Part shown: positions 47,034-56,927 of the stretch, in pieces
How positions within the stretch are numbered: the first letter of the stretch is position 1
How the letters are laid out: each line of letters starts with the position of its first letter
Assembly: GCF_016755875.1 (NCBI RefSeq)
Contig: NZ_BNED01000005.1
Coordinates: 5,718,001-5,782,000, forward strand
Origin: Streptomyces spororaveus
GTDB lineage: Bacteria; Actinomycetota; Actinomycetes; Streptomycetales; Streptomycetaceae
Direction: 5' to 3'
DNA length: 64,000 nt
Program-made: the position numbers and the translations under genes
The notes under the pieces: model-generated
The model's database searches: none
What the model saw: the letters and a program-made list of their open reading frames with translations, nothing else
What the model was told of the DNA's origin: nothing

Positions 47034-48308
47034 TCAGGCCCCCTCGGCCCGCACCAGGGACTCCAGCGGAACCGACGGGTCCGCCAGTGCCTCGCGGCTG
47101 ACCGGCGTCTTCGACCTGATCAGGGCCTGGATGTGCCCGGTGACATCCCATACGTTCACGTTCATTCCGGCCAGGACCCGGCCCTCCGACAGCCAGAAGG
47201 CGATGAACTCCCGCTTGCCCGCGTCACCGCGGATCAGCACCTGGTCGTAGCCGCCGGGCGGGGCGTATCCCGAGTACTCCAGGCCCACGTCGTACTGGTC
47301 CGAGAAGAAGTACGGCACCCGGTCGTAGCCGACCTCCTGGCCCAGCATGGCCCGCGCGGCCGCCGGGCCGCCGTTCAGCGCGTTGGCCCAGTGCTCGACC
47401 CGCAGCCGGGTCCCGAGGACCGGGTGGTGGGCGGCGGCCACGTCCCCGACCGCGTAGATGTCCGGATCGTTGGTGCGCAGGGAGGAGTCGACCGCGATCC
47501 CGCCGCCGTGCTCCCGGTCGACCAGCGCCAGCCCGGCGGTCTCGGCGAGCGCGGTCCGCGGGGCCGCCCCGATCGCGGAGAGCACCGCGTGCGCCGGGTG
47601 CTCCTCCCCGTCGTCCGTACGGGCGGCCAGCACCATGCCGTCGTGGCCCACGATCTCGGTCAGCCGCGCCCCGAAGTGGAACCGCACCCCGTGATCGGCG
47701 TGCAGGTCCGCGAAGAGCCGGCCGATCTCCGGGCCGAGCACCGCGTGCAGCGGCGTGGCCTCCGGTTCGACCACGGTGACCTCGGCGCCGTAGCCGCGGG
47801 CCGCGGCGGCCACCTCCAGCCCGATCCACCCGGCACCGGCGATGAGCAGGTGCCCGTTGTCCCGGCCGAGCCCGGCCAGTACGCCCTTCAGCCGCTCGGC
47901 GTGTGCGAGGCGCCGCAGGTGGTGCACCCCGGCCAGGCCGGTGCCCGGGACCTCCAGGCGGCGCGGCTCGGCGCCGGTGGCCAGCAGCAGCTTGTCGTAG
48001 TGCAGGACGGCTCCGTCGCCGAGGACCACCTTCTTGGCGTCCCGGTCGAGGTGGACCGCGGGCTGGCCGAGGTGCAGCTCGATGTCGGCGGCCGCGTACC
48101 AGGACGGCTCGTGGACGAAGACGCTCTCCCGGTCGTCCTTGCCGGTCAGGTAGCCCTTGGACAGCGGCGGGCGTTCGTAGGGATGGTCGCGCTCGTCGCC
48201 GATCAGGATCACCCGCCCCGTGAACCCCTCGGACCTCAGCGTTTCGGCCGCCTTTGCCCCGGCGAGCCCTGCGCCGACGATGACGAATGTCCGGTGTGCG
48301 TCGACCAC
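47034..48308 (-). CDS. Ferredoxin-reductase-type FAD oxidoreductase
   Basis: A 424-residue flavoprotein of the rubredoxin/ferredoxin reductase (BphA4/CamA-like) family. FAD motif FVIVGAGLAGAKAAETLR, LLLATGAEPRRL, NAD motif LLIAGAGWIGLEVAAAARGY, and IYAVGDVAAAHH precede a reductase C-terminal domain (VPYFFSDQYDVGLEYSG). It probably passes NAD(P)H electrons to a ferredoxin or P450 partner not in the window. The start is GTG 48308, preceded by GAGGAGG at 6 nt spacing. Lies between dgt and dnaG on the same strand. Confidence 0.92.
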   Translation of the reverse strand: MVDAHRTFVIVGAGLAGAKAAETLRSEGFTGRVILIGDERDHPYERPPLSKGYLTGKDDRESVFVHEPSWYAAADIELHLGQPAVHLDRDAKKVVLGDGAVLHYDKLLLATGAEPRRLEVPGTGLAGVHHLRRLAHAERLKGVLAGLGRDNGHLLIAGAGWIGLEVAAAARGYGAEVTVVEPEATPLHAVLGPEIGRLFADLHADHGVRFHFGARLTEIVGHDGMVLAARTDDGEEHPAHAVLSAIGAAPRTALAETAGLALVDREHGGGIAVDSSLRTNDPDIYAVGDVAAAHHPVLGTRLRVEHWANALNGGPAAARAMLGQEVGYDRVPYFFSDQYDVGLEYSGYAPPGGYDQVLIRGDAGKREFIAFWLSEGRVLAGMNVNVWDVTGHIQALIRSKTPVSREALADPSVPLESLVRAEGA

Positions 48309-48401
48309 CTGATGCCTCCTCATAACCTCTCCGCCACATGCGACCACATGCGAGCGTCCCGCACCGAGCCTGCCGCGTGAAGGGGGAGTGGCTCGATCAG
48401 T

Positions 48402-49727
48402 TCACCTTTCGGCGCGTCGGCCGCGCCGGGTGAGGCGTGCGTGAAGGGAACGCGCGGCAGCGTCCGTGAGGCACGCGATCTGGTCGACGACCGCCCTCTT
48501 CCTGGCCTTGTCGTCCGGGGCCGCGTCGAAGATCGCCCGGAACTGCGGGTCCAGCCCCTCGGGGGCGCGGGCGCTGAGGGCCTCCGCGAGTTCGGCCAGG
48601 ACGATGCGCTGGTCGGCGCGGATCCGTTCCTGCTCGTCGCGCTGCATGACGTACAGGTCGGCGACCGCCTTGAGTACGGCGCACTCGTTGCGCGCCTCGC
48701 GCGGGATCACCAGTTCGGCCCCGTAGCGGGTGAGGCGGCCGGAGCCGTACGCCTCCCGCGTGGCTCCCTCGGCGGCCAGGCAGAACCGGCCGATCAGCTG
48801 GCTCGTGGCGTCCTTGAGCCGGGCCTGGGCGACGGCCGAACCGTCGTACCCGTGCGGCCACCACTCCTGCTCCATCAAACGGTCGAGGGCGGCCCGCAGT
48901 TCCTCGGGCGCGGTGTCGGCGGGGACGTACCGGCCGATGGCCACCTGCCAGATCGCCGTGCGCTCGGGCTCGGCGAAGAGCAGGTTGGGGTCGAGGTGGC
49001 CGGCGTGCAGGCCGTCCTCGAAGTCGTGCACGGAGTACGCGACGTCGTCCGCCCAGTCCATGACCTGGGCCTCGAAGCACTTGCGGTCCGCGGGCGCGCC
49101 GCGGCGCAGCCAGGCGAAGACCGGCAGGTCGTCCTCGTACGCGCCGAACTTCACCGAGCCGGGGTCGGTGGGGTGGTCCCCGCGCGCCCACGGGTACTTG
49201 GTGGCGGCGTCCAGGCAGGCCCGGGTGAGGTTGAGGCCGACGCTGACGAGCTCCCCGCTCGCCGGATCGGGCACGAACCGCTTGGGCTCCAGCCGGGTCA
49301 GCAGGCGCAGCGACTGGGCGTTGCCCTCGAAGCCGCCGCAGTCCTTGGCGAACTCGTTGAGCGCCTCCTCGCCGTTGTGGCCGAAAGGCGGATGGCCCAT
49401 GTCGTGGGAGAGGCAGGCGGCTTCGACGAGGTCGGGGTCGCAGCCGAGCGCGGCGCCGAGTTCCCGCCCGACCTGGGCGCACTCCAGCGAGTGCGTCAGG
49501 CGGGTCCGGGGGCTCGCGTCCCAGTCGTAGGAACGGGTGCCGGGTGTGACGACCTGGGTCTTCCCGGCGAGGCGGCGCAGCGCGGCGGAGTGCAGCACAC
49601 GGGCGCGGTCGCGCTGGAAGGCGGTCCGGCCGGGCCGTTTGTCGGGCTCCGCGGCCCAGCGCTCGGTGTCGGCCGCGTCGTAGAGGTCGCGGTGGTCGTC
49701 GGTGAGGGCGTGCGTGGTGCCTTCCAT
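48402..49727 (-). CDS. dgt: Deoxyguanosinetriphosphate triphosphohydrolase-like protein
   Basis: A 441-residue HD-domain nucleotide hydrolase. [20 protein letters not shown] and [18 protein letters not shown] supply the first metal His; the HD is in [20 protein letters not shown]; a later [18 protein letters not shown] gives the second Asp. Family enzymes cleave dGTP or other dNTPs to deoxynucleoside and triphosphate. It is the first of three co-directional genes ending at dnaG, consistent with a link to dNTP control, and follows cbiX by 36 bp. Confidence 0.93.
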   Translation of the reverse strand: MEGTTHALTDDHRDLYDAADTERWAAEPDKRPGRTAFQRDRARVLHSAALRRLAGKTQVVTPGTRSYDWDASPRTRLTHSLECAQVGRELGAALGCDPDLVEAACLSHDMGHPPFGHNGEEALNEFAKDCGGFEGNAQSLRLLTRLEPKRFVPDPASGELVSVGLNLTRACLDAATKYPWARGDHPTDPGSVKFGAYEDDLPVFAWLRRGAPADRKCFEAQVMDWADDVAYSVHDFEDGLHAGHLDPNLLFAEPERTAIWQVAIGRYVPADTAPEELRAALDRLMEQEWWPHGYDGSAVAQARLKDATSQLIGRFCLAAEGATREAYGSGRLTRYGAELVIPREARNECAVLKAVADLYVMQRDEQERIRADQRIVLAELAEALSARAPEGLDPQFRAIFDAAPDDKARKRAVVDQIACLTDAAARSLHARLTRRGRRAER

Positions 49728-49763
49728 GCAGAGACGGTAACCGGAACAACTGACAAACCGGGA

Positions 49764-50489
49764 TCAGGCGGAGAGGAGTTCCGGCCGCGCCAGGTCCAGG
49801 GGGAGGGCGCGGGCCTCGTCGTAGCGGTGCAGCAGCAGGCGGGCCAGGGCCGGGTGGTCGCCCAGCGGGGCGGCGGCGGGGCCGGGCGCCGCCGCGGCGG
49901 TCTGGGCGGCGAACCGGCCCGGAGCGGCGAAGTACGAGGCCACGGCGATCCGGTGGTGACCACGGGCGGCGAGGGCGCGCACCGCCTCGGGGGCGCTCGG
50001 TGCGGCGGCGGAGGCGTAGGCGCAGGTCACCGGGGTGCCGCCGAGGCGTTCGGAGAGCAGGGCGGCGGTGCGGCGGGTGTCGGCCGCCGCGTCGGGGTCG
50101 CGGGAACCGGCGGCGGCCAGCACGACGGCCGAACCGGGGTCCGGGGTCCAGCCGGTCTCCAGGAGCCGCTCGTACAGGGCCTCGACGAGCAGCGGGTGCG
50201 GGCCCAGCGGAGCGGCGACCCGGGTGAGCAGGTGCCGGGCCCGGGCGGCGGCCGCCGGGAGATCGCGCTTGACGTGGTACCCGCGGCCGAGCAGCAGCGG
50301 GACGAGCACGGCCGAGCCGGAGAGCCCGCCCAGGGTTTCGTCGAGGAGCGGCTCGTTCAGCTCGATGTGGCCGAGCCGGACGTCGAGGCGGGGGCGGAGT
50401 TCGCGGACGCGTTCGAGGAGGGCGCGGGCGGTGTGCAGGGCGCGCGGGTCACGGCTGCCGTGGGCCACGGCGACGAGGGTGGGCTGCAT
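49764..50489 (-). CDS. Sirohydrochlorin ferrochelatase/cobaltochelatase (CbiX-like)
   Basis: A 241-residue tandem-domain chelatase. Motif LVAVAHGSRDPRALHTARAL carries a metal/catalytic His. GHIELNEPLLDETLGGLSGS and VLVPLLLGRGYHVKRDLPAA follow. The second half repeats the fold (VVLAAAGSRDPDAAADTRRT; HHRIAVASYFAAPGRF). Such enzymes insert iron to make siroheme, required by NirB and sulfite reductase, or cobalt for B12. Its ATG 50489 has GGAG 7 nt before. A small ORF with a better ribosome binding site overlaps its 5' end (50357-50617). Confidence 0.9.
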   Translation of the reverse strand: MQPTLVAVAHGSRDPRALHTARALLERVRELRPRLDVRLGHIELNEPLLDETLGGLSGSAVLVPLLLGRGYHVKRDLPAAAARARHLLTRVAAPLGPHPLLVEALYERLLETGWTPDPGSAVVLAAAGSRDPDAAADTRRTAALLSERLGGTPVTCAYASAAAPSAPEAVRALAARGHHRIAVASYFAAPGRFAAQTAAAAPGPAAAPLGDHPALARLLLHRYDEARALPLDLARPELLSA

Positions 50490-50617
50490 GGGCGGACTCC
50501 GGGTCGGCGCAGGCCGCTGAGCTGGGTGCCCAGCTGGAGGGTGATGCGGCCGAGGAGCTCGGCCGTGCTGTCGAAGGGCAGGGCGGGGAATTCGGGAGGG
50601 TGCACCGGCTCCGTCAT
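50357..50617 (-). CDS. Possible small ORF overlapping the cbiX start
   Basis: An 86-codon frame starting at ATG 50617 (MTEPVHPPEFPALPFDSTAE) with an excellent ribosome binding site (GGAGGATCGATGC before ATG). The first ~40 residues have natural composition (LLGRITLQLGTQLSGLRR). Past the cbiX ATG the frame reads out of phase with cbiX and becomes Ser/Pro-rich, as expected of a non-coding frame. It may be a short gene broken by a lost stop, or a leader peptide coupled to cbiX. I do not recognise it. Confidence 0.4.
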   Translation of the reverse strand: MTEPVHPPEFPALPFDSTAELLGRITLQLGTQLSGLRRPGVRPCSPPSSPWPTAAVTRAPCTPPAPSSNASANSAPASTSGSATSS

Positions 50618-50822
50618 GCATCGATCCTCCGCGCCGCAGGTTGCCGGTGCGTTGCGCGGGGATGACGGGTCTTTGCCGTGTGCTCACAGGGCGTCCGGCG
50701 GGGCTGTTCGGCGCCGGCGCGCCCCGCGGCGCACCTGCCGGAGATCGGGGCCGGGTGAACCGCACGGCCCCGGTACGCGTCCTGACCAGCGGACGAGCTG
50801 CCGAGACACCAGGGGATGGACG

Positions 50823-51530
50823 ATGCGCCGACCGCGCCTGCCGAGAGTCGAGTGGAGCCGGGCGGTGGCGGCGCTGCGCAGCGTACGGAACCGGCGGCGG
50901 GCGGTGCAGGCCGTCATGGCGGGCTGCGTCCTGGCGCTGCTGCCCTCGGCGTGGATGCACGCGGTGGCGGCCGACCGGCTGCGGACCACGGCCGACGCGC
51001 CGGCCGCCGAGGTGGCCGTGGTGTTCGGCGCGGGCCTGCTGGGGAGCCGGCCCACCCCCTACCTGGCCGACCGGCTCGACGCCGCCGCCGAGCTGTACCG
51101 CACCGGCAAGGTCAAGGTCGTCCTGGTCACCGGGGACAACAGCCGCAGGGAGTACGACGAGCCCGACGCGATGCGCACGTACCTCACCGCGCACGGGGTG
51201 CCGGACGCGCGGATCGTCAGCGACTACGCGGGCTTCGACACCTGGGACTCCTGCGTGCGGGCCAAGGAGATCTTCGGCGTGGAGCGGGCGGTGCTGGTCA
51301 CCCAGGGCTTCCACATCCGCCGGGCCGTCGCCCTGTGCCAGGCGGCGGGCCTGGAGTCGTACGGCGTCGGCGTGGCCGACGTGCACGACGCCACCTGGTA
51401 CTACGGCGAGACCCGCGAGGTCTTCGCGGCCGGCAAGGCGGCGCTGGACGCGGTCTTCGAGCCCGCCCCGCGCTTCCTGGGACCGAAGGAGGAAGGGGTG
51501 TCGCGGGCCCTGGCCGCTCTGGCAGACTGA
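50823..51530 (+). CDS. SanA/YdcF-like DUF218 protein
   Basis: A 235-residue membrane-anchored protein. A basic N-terminus and a TM helix (AVMAGCVLALLPSAWMHAVA) lead to a DUF218 domain: VAVVFGAGLLGSRPTPYLAD, KVKVVLVTGDNSRREYDEPD, YAGFDTWDSCVRAKEIF and VLVTQGFHIRRAVALCQAAG. SanA of enterobacteria protects envelope barrier function under vancomycin; other members are probable SAM or nucleotide binders. The start is ATG 50823 behind GGGGATGG. It is followed 69 bp later by an SDR gene. Confidence 0.88.
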   Translation: MRRPRLPRVEWSRAVAALRSVRNRRRAVQAVMAGCVLALLPSAWMHAVAADRLRTTADAPAAEVAVVFGAGLLGSRPTPYLADRLDAAAELYRTGKVKVVLVTGDNSRREYDEPDAMRTYLTAHGVPDARIVSDYAGFDTWDSCVRAKEIFGVERAVLVTQGFHIRRAVALCQAAGLESYGVGVADVHDATWYYGETREVFAAGKAALDAVFEPAPRFLGPKEEGVSRALAALAD

Positions 51531-51554
51531 CGCGGCGCCGGTTATGCCGATTAG

Positions 51555-52370
<816 letters not shown>

Positions 52371-52520
52371 CCGCCTGACCCGCCCGGACCGGCGAGCGGA
52401 ACGGCGGGGGCGCCCCGGCACGCACCCGACCCCGCCCGGACCTGCCGGTACCGGTCCGACGGGCCGGCCGGCGGCCTCACAGCAGGCGCGGGGCGGCACT
52501 GAGGCAGAGCATGCGGGCTT

Positions 52521-52547
52521 GTAACGCGGGACGGCGGCCCGTGTAAC
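52521..52547. promoter_or_regulatory. GlnR-like site upstream of nasA
   Basis: Two GTAAC half-sites (52521-52525 and 52543-52547) with a 17-bp spacer, 24 bp before the nasA ATG. The 22-bp phasing fits GlnR a-site to a-site spacing and equals that of the nitrite operon site. GlnR activates nas and nir genes under nitrogen limitation in streptomycetes. Confidence 0.65.
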
Positions 52548-52570
52548 ACCACCGCCCCAGGCTGAGCCGT

Positions 52571-54676
52571 ATGCACACCTCGGACTCCGCCACCGACACG
52601 CACTGCCCTTACTGCGCCCTGCAGTGCGGGATGAGGCTCCGCCCCGAACCGGGCGGTGCCACCGTGGCAGTGGAGGAGCGCGCCGACTTCCCCGTGAACC
52701 GGGGCGCACTGTGCGGCAAGGGCCGCACCGCGCCCGCCGTGCTCTCCTCCCGGGTGCGCCTGACCGAGCCGCTCGTCCGCACCCACGCCGGGCGGCTGGA
52801 ACCGGCCACCTGGGAGGAGGCCCTCGACGCCGTCGCCGCGGGCCTCACCCGCACGAGCCGTGCGTACGGTCCGGACGCCGTCGGCGTCTTCGGCGGCGGC
52901 GGCCTCACCAACGAGAAGGCCTACGCGCTCGGCAAGTTCGCCCGCGTCGCCCTGCGCACCTCGCAAATCGACTACAACGGCCGCTTCTGCATGTCCTCGG
53001 CCGCCGCCGCCCACCAGCGCGCCTTCGGGCTCGACCGCGGGCTGCCCTTCCCGCTGGAGGACATCCCCCGCACCGGCTGCGTCATCCTCGTCGGCTCGAA
53101 CCTGGCCGAGACCATGCCGCCCGCCCTGCGCTACCTCACCGAGCTCAAGGCGAACGGCGGCACCCTGATCGTCATCGACCCGCGCCGCACCCGCACCGCC
53201 GAACAGGCCGATCTGCACCTCGCCCCGCGCCCGGGCACCGACCTCGCCCTCGCGCTCGGCCTGCTGCACCTGATCGTCGCGGAAGGCCGGACCGACGCGG
53301 AGTTCATCGCCGCCCGCACCACCGGCTGGGAGGGGGCCCGGGCCGCAGCGATGGCCCACTGGCCGGAACTGGTGGAGCGCATCACCGGGATACCGGTCCC
53401 CAGGCTCCGCGAGGCCGTGGCGATGTTCTGCGCTCCGGAATCCGCCATGGTCCTCACCGCCCGGGGCCCCGAGCAGCAGTCCAAGGGCACCGACACCGTC
53501 GGAGCCTGGATCAACCTGTGCCTGGCCACCGGCCGGGCCGGCCGCCCGCTCTCCGGCTACGGCTGCCTCACCGGGCAGGGCAACGGCCAGGGCGGCCGCG
53601 AGCACGGCCAGAAGGCCGACCAGCTGCCCGGCTACCGCAAGCTCACCGACCCGGCGGCCCGCGCCCACGTCGCCGGGGTCTGGGGCGTCGACCCCGACGC
53701 CCTCCCCGGCCCGGGCCGCAGCGCCTACGAACTCCTCGACGCCCTCGGCACGGATGTGAAGGCCCTGCTCCTGATGGGCTCGAACCCGGTGGTCTCCGCC
53801 CCCGGCGCCGCCCACATCGAGGACCGCATCCGCTCCCTGGACTTCCTCGCGGTCGCCGACGTCGTCCTCTCCGAGACGGCGGCACTCGCGGACGTGGTCC
53901 TCCCGGTCACCCAGTGGGCGGAGGAGACCGGCACCACCACCAACCTGGAGGGCCGCGTCCTGCTCCGCCGCCGGGCCCTGACCGCACCGCCCGGGGTCCG
54001 CAGCGACCTGGACGTCCTGCACGGACTCGCCGCCCGCCTGGGCGTCGAGAAGGGCTTTCCCACGGAGCCGGAGGAGGTCTTCGAGGAACTGCGCCGCGCC
54101 TCGGCCGGCGGCCCCGCGGACTACTCGGGCATCACCTACGCCCGGATCGAGGCCGAACAGGGCGTCTTCTGGCCCTGCCCCGACGTCGCCGAAGATCCCG
54201 AAGGCTCCGGGGCCTCCCACGCGGGCACCCCGCGCCTGTTCCTGGACCGCTTCGCCACCGAAGACGGCCGGGCCCGCTTCGTCCCCGTCTCCCACCGCGA
54301 CGCCGCCGAGGTCCCCGACGCGGACTACCCGCTGCTGCTCACCACCGGCCGGGTGGTCGCCCAGTACCAGTCCGGAGCCCAGACCCGCCGGGTGGACGAG
54401 CTCAACGCGGCCGCCCCCGGCCCCTTCGTGGAACTCCACCCGCGGCTGGCCGCCCGGATCGGCGCGGTCGACGGCAGCCCGCTCGCGGTGACCTCCCGCC
54501 GCGGCCGCGCGGTCGCCCCGGCCCGCATCACCGACACCATCAGGGCGGACACCGTCTTCATGCCGTTCCACTGGCCGGGCGAGGGCCGCGCCAACACCCT
54601 CACCAACCCGGCCCTGGACCCCACCTCCCGCATGCCGGAATTCAAAGTCTGCGCGGTCCGCGTCGAGCCGGCCTAG
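52571..54676 (+). CDS. nasA: Assimilatory nitrate reductase catalytic subunit
   Basis: A 701-residue molybdopterin (bis-MGD) oxidoreductase. The N-terminal [4Fe-4S] ligands are Cys12, Cys15, Cys19 and Cys48 ([18 protein letters not shown]). Cys ligating molybdenum is expected in [37 protein letters not shown] and [20 protein letters not shown] are typical, with a C-terminal aspartate-decarboxylase-like MGD domain ([15 protein letters not shown]). There is no Tat signal, so it is cytosolic and assimilatory. It reduces nitrate to nitrite for NirBD, encoded 16 kb away. Confidence 0.95.
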   Translation: MHTSDSATDTHCPYCALQCGMRLRPEPGGATVAVEERADFPVNRGALCGKGRTAPAVLSSRVRLTEPLVRTHAGRLEPATWEEALDAVAAGLTRTSRAYGPDAVGVFGGGGLTNEKAYALGKFARVALRTSQIDYNGRFCMSSAAAAHQRAFGLDRGLPFPLEDIPRTGCVILVGSNLAETMPPALRYLTELKANGGTLIVIDPRRTRTAEQADLHLAPRPGTDLALALGLLHLIVAEGRTDAEFIAARTTGWEGARAAAMAHWPELVERITGIPVPRLREAVAMFCAPESAMVLTARGPEQQSKGTDTVGAWINLCLATGRAGRPLSGYGCLTGQGNGQGGREHGQKADQLPGYRKLTDPAARAHVAGVWGVDPDALPGPGRSAYELLDALGTDVKALLLMGSNPVVSAPGAAHIEDRIRSLDFLAVADVVLSETAALADVVLPVTQWAEETGTTTNLEGRVLLRRRALTAPPGVRSDLDVLHGLAARLGVEKGFPTEPEEVFEELRRASAGGPADYSGITYARIEAEQGVFWPCPDVAEDPEGSGASHAGTPRLFLDRFATEDGRARFVPVSHRDAAEVPDADYPLLLTTGRVVAQYQSGAQTRRVDELNAAAPGPFVELHPRLAARIGAVDGSPLAVTSRRGRAVAPARITDTIRADTVFMPFHWPGEGRANTLTNPALDPTSRMPEFKVCAVRVEPA

Positions 54677-55062
54677 TCGTCGATCCACCCGTCGTCCACC
54701 GACGGGCCGCTGTCGTACAGCACGAACTCCCGCTCCTGCGACCGGGTCTCGTACCCCGCCGGCAGGAGCAGCTTCAGGTGGTGCTCGAAGTAACCGCCGC
54801 CCGGCCCGGGGGAGTCCGTCGTCCACGGGACCGTCTCCACCTTGACCCGGACCGGGTCGAAGCCGGCCGCGCGCAGCCGGGGTACCAGGCGCTCGTGGCC
54901 CGTGCGGTCCGGCAGCGTCGGCATCGGCTGGGACACCATGCGGCCGCGGGCCAGCAGGAGGTGGGTGACCTTCAACTCCCGTGCCCCGGCCCACGCGTCG
55001 AGGCGCGCCAGCGCGTACTCCGCCATGGAATCGATCATCTCGGACATGCGTCCGATCCGCAT
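54673..55062 (-). CDS. Hypothetical protein convergent with nasA
   Basis: A 129-residue protein ([20 protein letters not shown]) whose stop overlaps the nasA stop on the opposite strand. Visible features are a helical N-terminus ([20 protein letters not shown]), a [20 protein letters not shown] segment, [12 protein letters not shown] and an acidic C-terminus ([12 protein letters not shown]). No family is recognised. Coding composition is convincing. The start may be ATG 55062 or the internal ATG 55047 (MSEMIDSM). Confidence 0.7.
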   Translation of the reverse strand: MRIGRMSEMIDSMAEYALARLDAWAGARELKVTHLLLARGRMVSQPMPTLPDRTGHERLVPRLRAAGFDPVRVKVETVPWTTDSPGPGGGYFEHHLKLLLPAGYETRSQEREFVLYDSGPSVDDGWIDD

Positions 55063-55200
55063 CGGGCTTCCCGCCGGGGGGTAACCATCCGGTCACGCAC
55101 CGGACTCAGAAAGTGCTCGCACGCCCCTCGTGGCCGCGATGTGTCGTACCCCACACTGAGGTGCGGTGCCCCCGTCCTCGGAGCCCTGGAGGTCGCCCCC

Positions 55201-56250
55201 GTGCAGACCCGGACCCTGACCGTGAACGTGAGCGAGTCCTCGGAGGCCAAGGCCGTGGACGAAGAGCCCGAGGTACTGGAGCTGATCGAGCCGGTGCCCG
55301 CGCAGCGCAGGCGCAGCAGCGACAGCGGAGGCGGGGCGGGCCCGTCCGCCGACCTGTTCCGGCAGTACCTCCGCGAGATAGGCAGGATCCCGCTGCTCAC
55401 CGCCGCGGAGGAGGTGGACCTCGCGCGCCGCGTCGAAGCCGGCCTCTTCGCCGAGGAGAAGCTCGGCACCGCCCCCGACCTCGACACACAGCTCGCCCTC
55501 GACCTCGACAAGCTCGTCGTCATGGGCCGGATGGCCAAACGCCGTCTCATCGAGTCGAACCTGCGGCTCGTCGTCTCCGTCGCCAAGCGGTACGTCGGCC
55601 GCGGACTCACCATGCTCGACCTCGTGCAGGAGGGGAACCTCGGACTGATCCGGGCCGTGGAGAAGTTCGACTACGCCCGCGGGTACAAGTTCTCCACCTA
55701 CGCCACCTGGTGGATCCGGCAGGCGATGTCCCGGGCCCTCGCCGACCAGGCCCGGACCATCCGCGTGCCCGTCCACGTCGTCGAGCTGATCAACCGGGTC
55801 GTCCGCGTGCAGCGCCGCATGCTCCAGGAGCGCGGGTACGAGCCCACGGCCGAAGAGGTGGCCGTCCACCTGGAGTTGACGCCCGAGCGGGTCCTGGAGG
55901 TGCTCCGCCTCGCCCAGGAGCCGGTCTCCCTGCACGCTCCCGTGGGCGAGGAGGACGACGTCGCGCTGGGCGACCTCATCGAGGACGGGGACGCCGCCTC
56001 GCCCGTGGAGTCGGCCGCCTTCTTCCTGCTGCGCGAGCACCTGGAAGCCGTCCTGTCGACCCTCGGCGAGCGCGAGCGCAAGGTCGTGCAGCTGCGGTAC
56101 GGCCTCGCCGACGGGCGGCCCCGCACCCTGGAGGAGATCGGCCGGATCTTCGGCGTGACGCGCGAGCGGATCCGCCAGATCGAGTCCAAGACCCTCAACA
56201 AACTGCGCGACCACGCCTTCGCCGACCAGCTCCGCGGCTACCTGGACTGA
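55201..56250 (+). CDS. hrdA: Group 2 RNA polymerase sigma factor, HrdA-like
   Basis: A 349-residue sigma-70 family factor. Region 1.2 is [20 protein letters not shown]; region 2 is [40 protein letters not shown] and [18 protein letters not shown]; region 3 follows [14 protein letters not shown]; region 4.2 HTH is [20 protein letters not shown]. It lacks the long region 1.1 of the principal factor HrdB, so it is one of the non-essential Hrd paralogues. The name hrdA rests on its position near dnaG and nasA, from memory. GTG 55201 behind GGAGG. Confidence 0.9.
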   Translation: MQTRTLTVNVSESSEAKAVDEEPEVLELIEPVPAQRRRSSDSGGGAGPSADLFRQYLREIGRIPLLTAAEEVDLARRVEAGLFAEEKLGTAPDLDTQLALDLDKLVVMGRMAKRRLIESNLRLVVSVAKRYVGRGLTMLDLVQEGNLGLIRAVEKFDYARGYKFSTYATWWIRQAMSRALADQARTIRVPVHVVELINRVVRVQRRMLQERGYEPTAEEVAVHLELTPERVLEVLRLAQEPVSLHAPVGEEDDVALGDLIEDGDAASPVESAAFFLLREHLEAVLSTLGERERKVVQLRYGLADGRPRTLEEIGRIFGVTRERIRQIESKTLNKLRDHAFADQLRGYLD

Positions 56251-56265
56251 CGGACCGACGGAATA

Positions 56266-56289
56266 GGGGGCGCCCCGCCAGGCGCCCCC
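56266..56289. terminator. Terminator after the sigma factor gene
   Basis: GGGGGCGCC (56266-56274) and GGCGCCCCC (56281-56289) form a perfect 9-bp stem with a 6-nt loop between convergent genes. Confidence 0.75.
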
Positions 56290-56309
56290 GCCCCGTCGCT
56301 CGGCGGCGA

Positions 56310-56831
56310 CTACGGCAGCGGCTGAGCGGGCTCGTGCGGGCCGGTCAGGCTCCGGCTCATCCAGACGTCGTCAACGTAGGCCCCGTCCAGCAGGAACTCC
56401 TCGGGCAGGACGCCGACCACCGCGAATCCGCACCGCCGGTAGAGGCGCTGCGCCGGCAGGTTGTGGCCGAGCACCCGCAGGTTCATGCGGCGGGCACCAG
56501 CGGCCCGCGCGGCGGCGCAGACCGCCTCGACGAGGGCCTGCCCGACCCCGCCGCCACGGGCGGATCCGAGGACGGCCAGTCCCTGGATGTGCCGGACGTG
56601 CCGATTGGTTTCGAGGGGGCTGGCCGGAGCCTGGGCGATGTACCCGACGATCCTCCGCCCGCGTTCCGCGACGAGGTAGTTCTCCACGGGATGCCGCTCG
56701 TCGAAGACGGCTGCGCCGGCCGGGCGCTCGGGCCCGGGTTCACTCACGCGCGACCACGTCGAGCGGAACAGCTCCACTATCTCGCGCTCGTCCTCCGCCC
56801 GGGCGGGGCGAATCACCACGTCCAATGCCAT
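56310..56831 (-). CDS. GNAT family N-acetyltransferase
   Basis: A 173-residue single-domain acetyltransferase starting MALDVVIRPARAEDEREIVE. Acetyl-CoA motif A is GLAVLGSARGGGVGQALVEA, with motif B LRVLGHNLPAQRLYRRCGFA, and a C-terminal DDVWMSRSL strand. The catalytic residues and acceptor are unknown; such proteins acetylate amino groups of small molecules or protein N-termini. It converges with the sigma factor gene across a hairpin. Confidence 0.92.
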   Translation of the reverse strand: MALDVVIRPARAEDEREIVELFRSTWSRVSEPGPERPAGAAVFDERHPVENYLVAERGRRIVGYIAQAPASPLETNRHVRHIQGLAVLGSARGGGVGQALVEAVCAAARAAGARRMNLRVLGHNLPAQRLYRRCGFAVVGVLPEEFLLDGAYVDDVWMSRSLTGPHEPAQPLP

Positions 56832-56927
56832 GCCGTCATGCTAACCACGGCGAAGGGGCACCCGGGTACGTGCCGTACCCGGGTGCCCCTGGTGCCCGTC
56901 CGCCCTGCGGCGCACGAACGAGACCGC

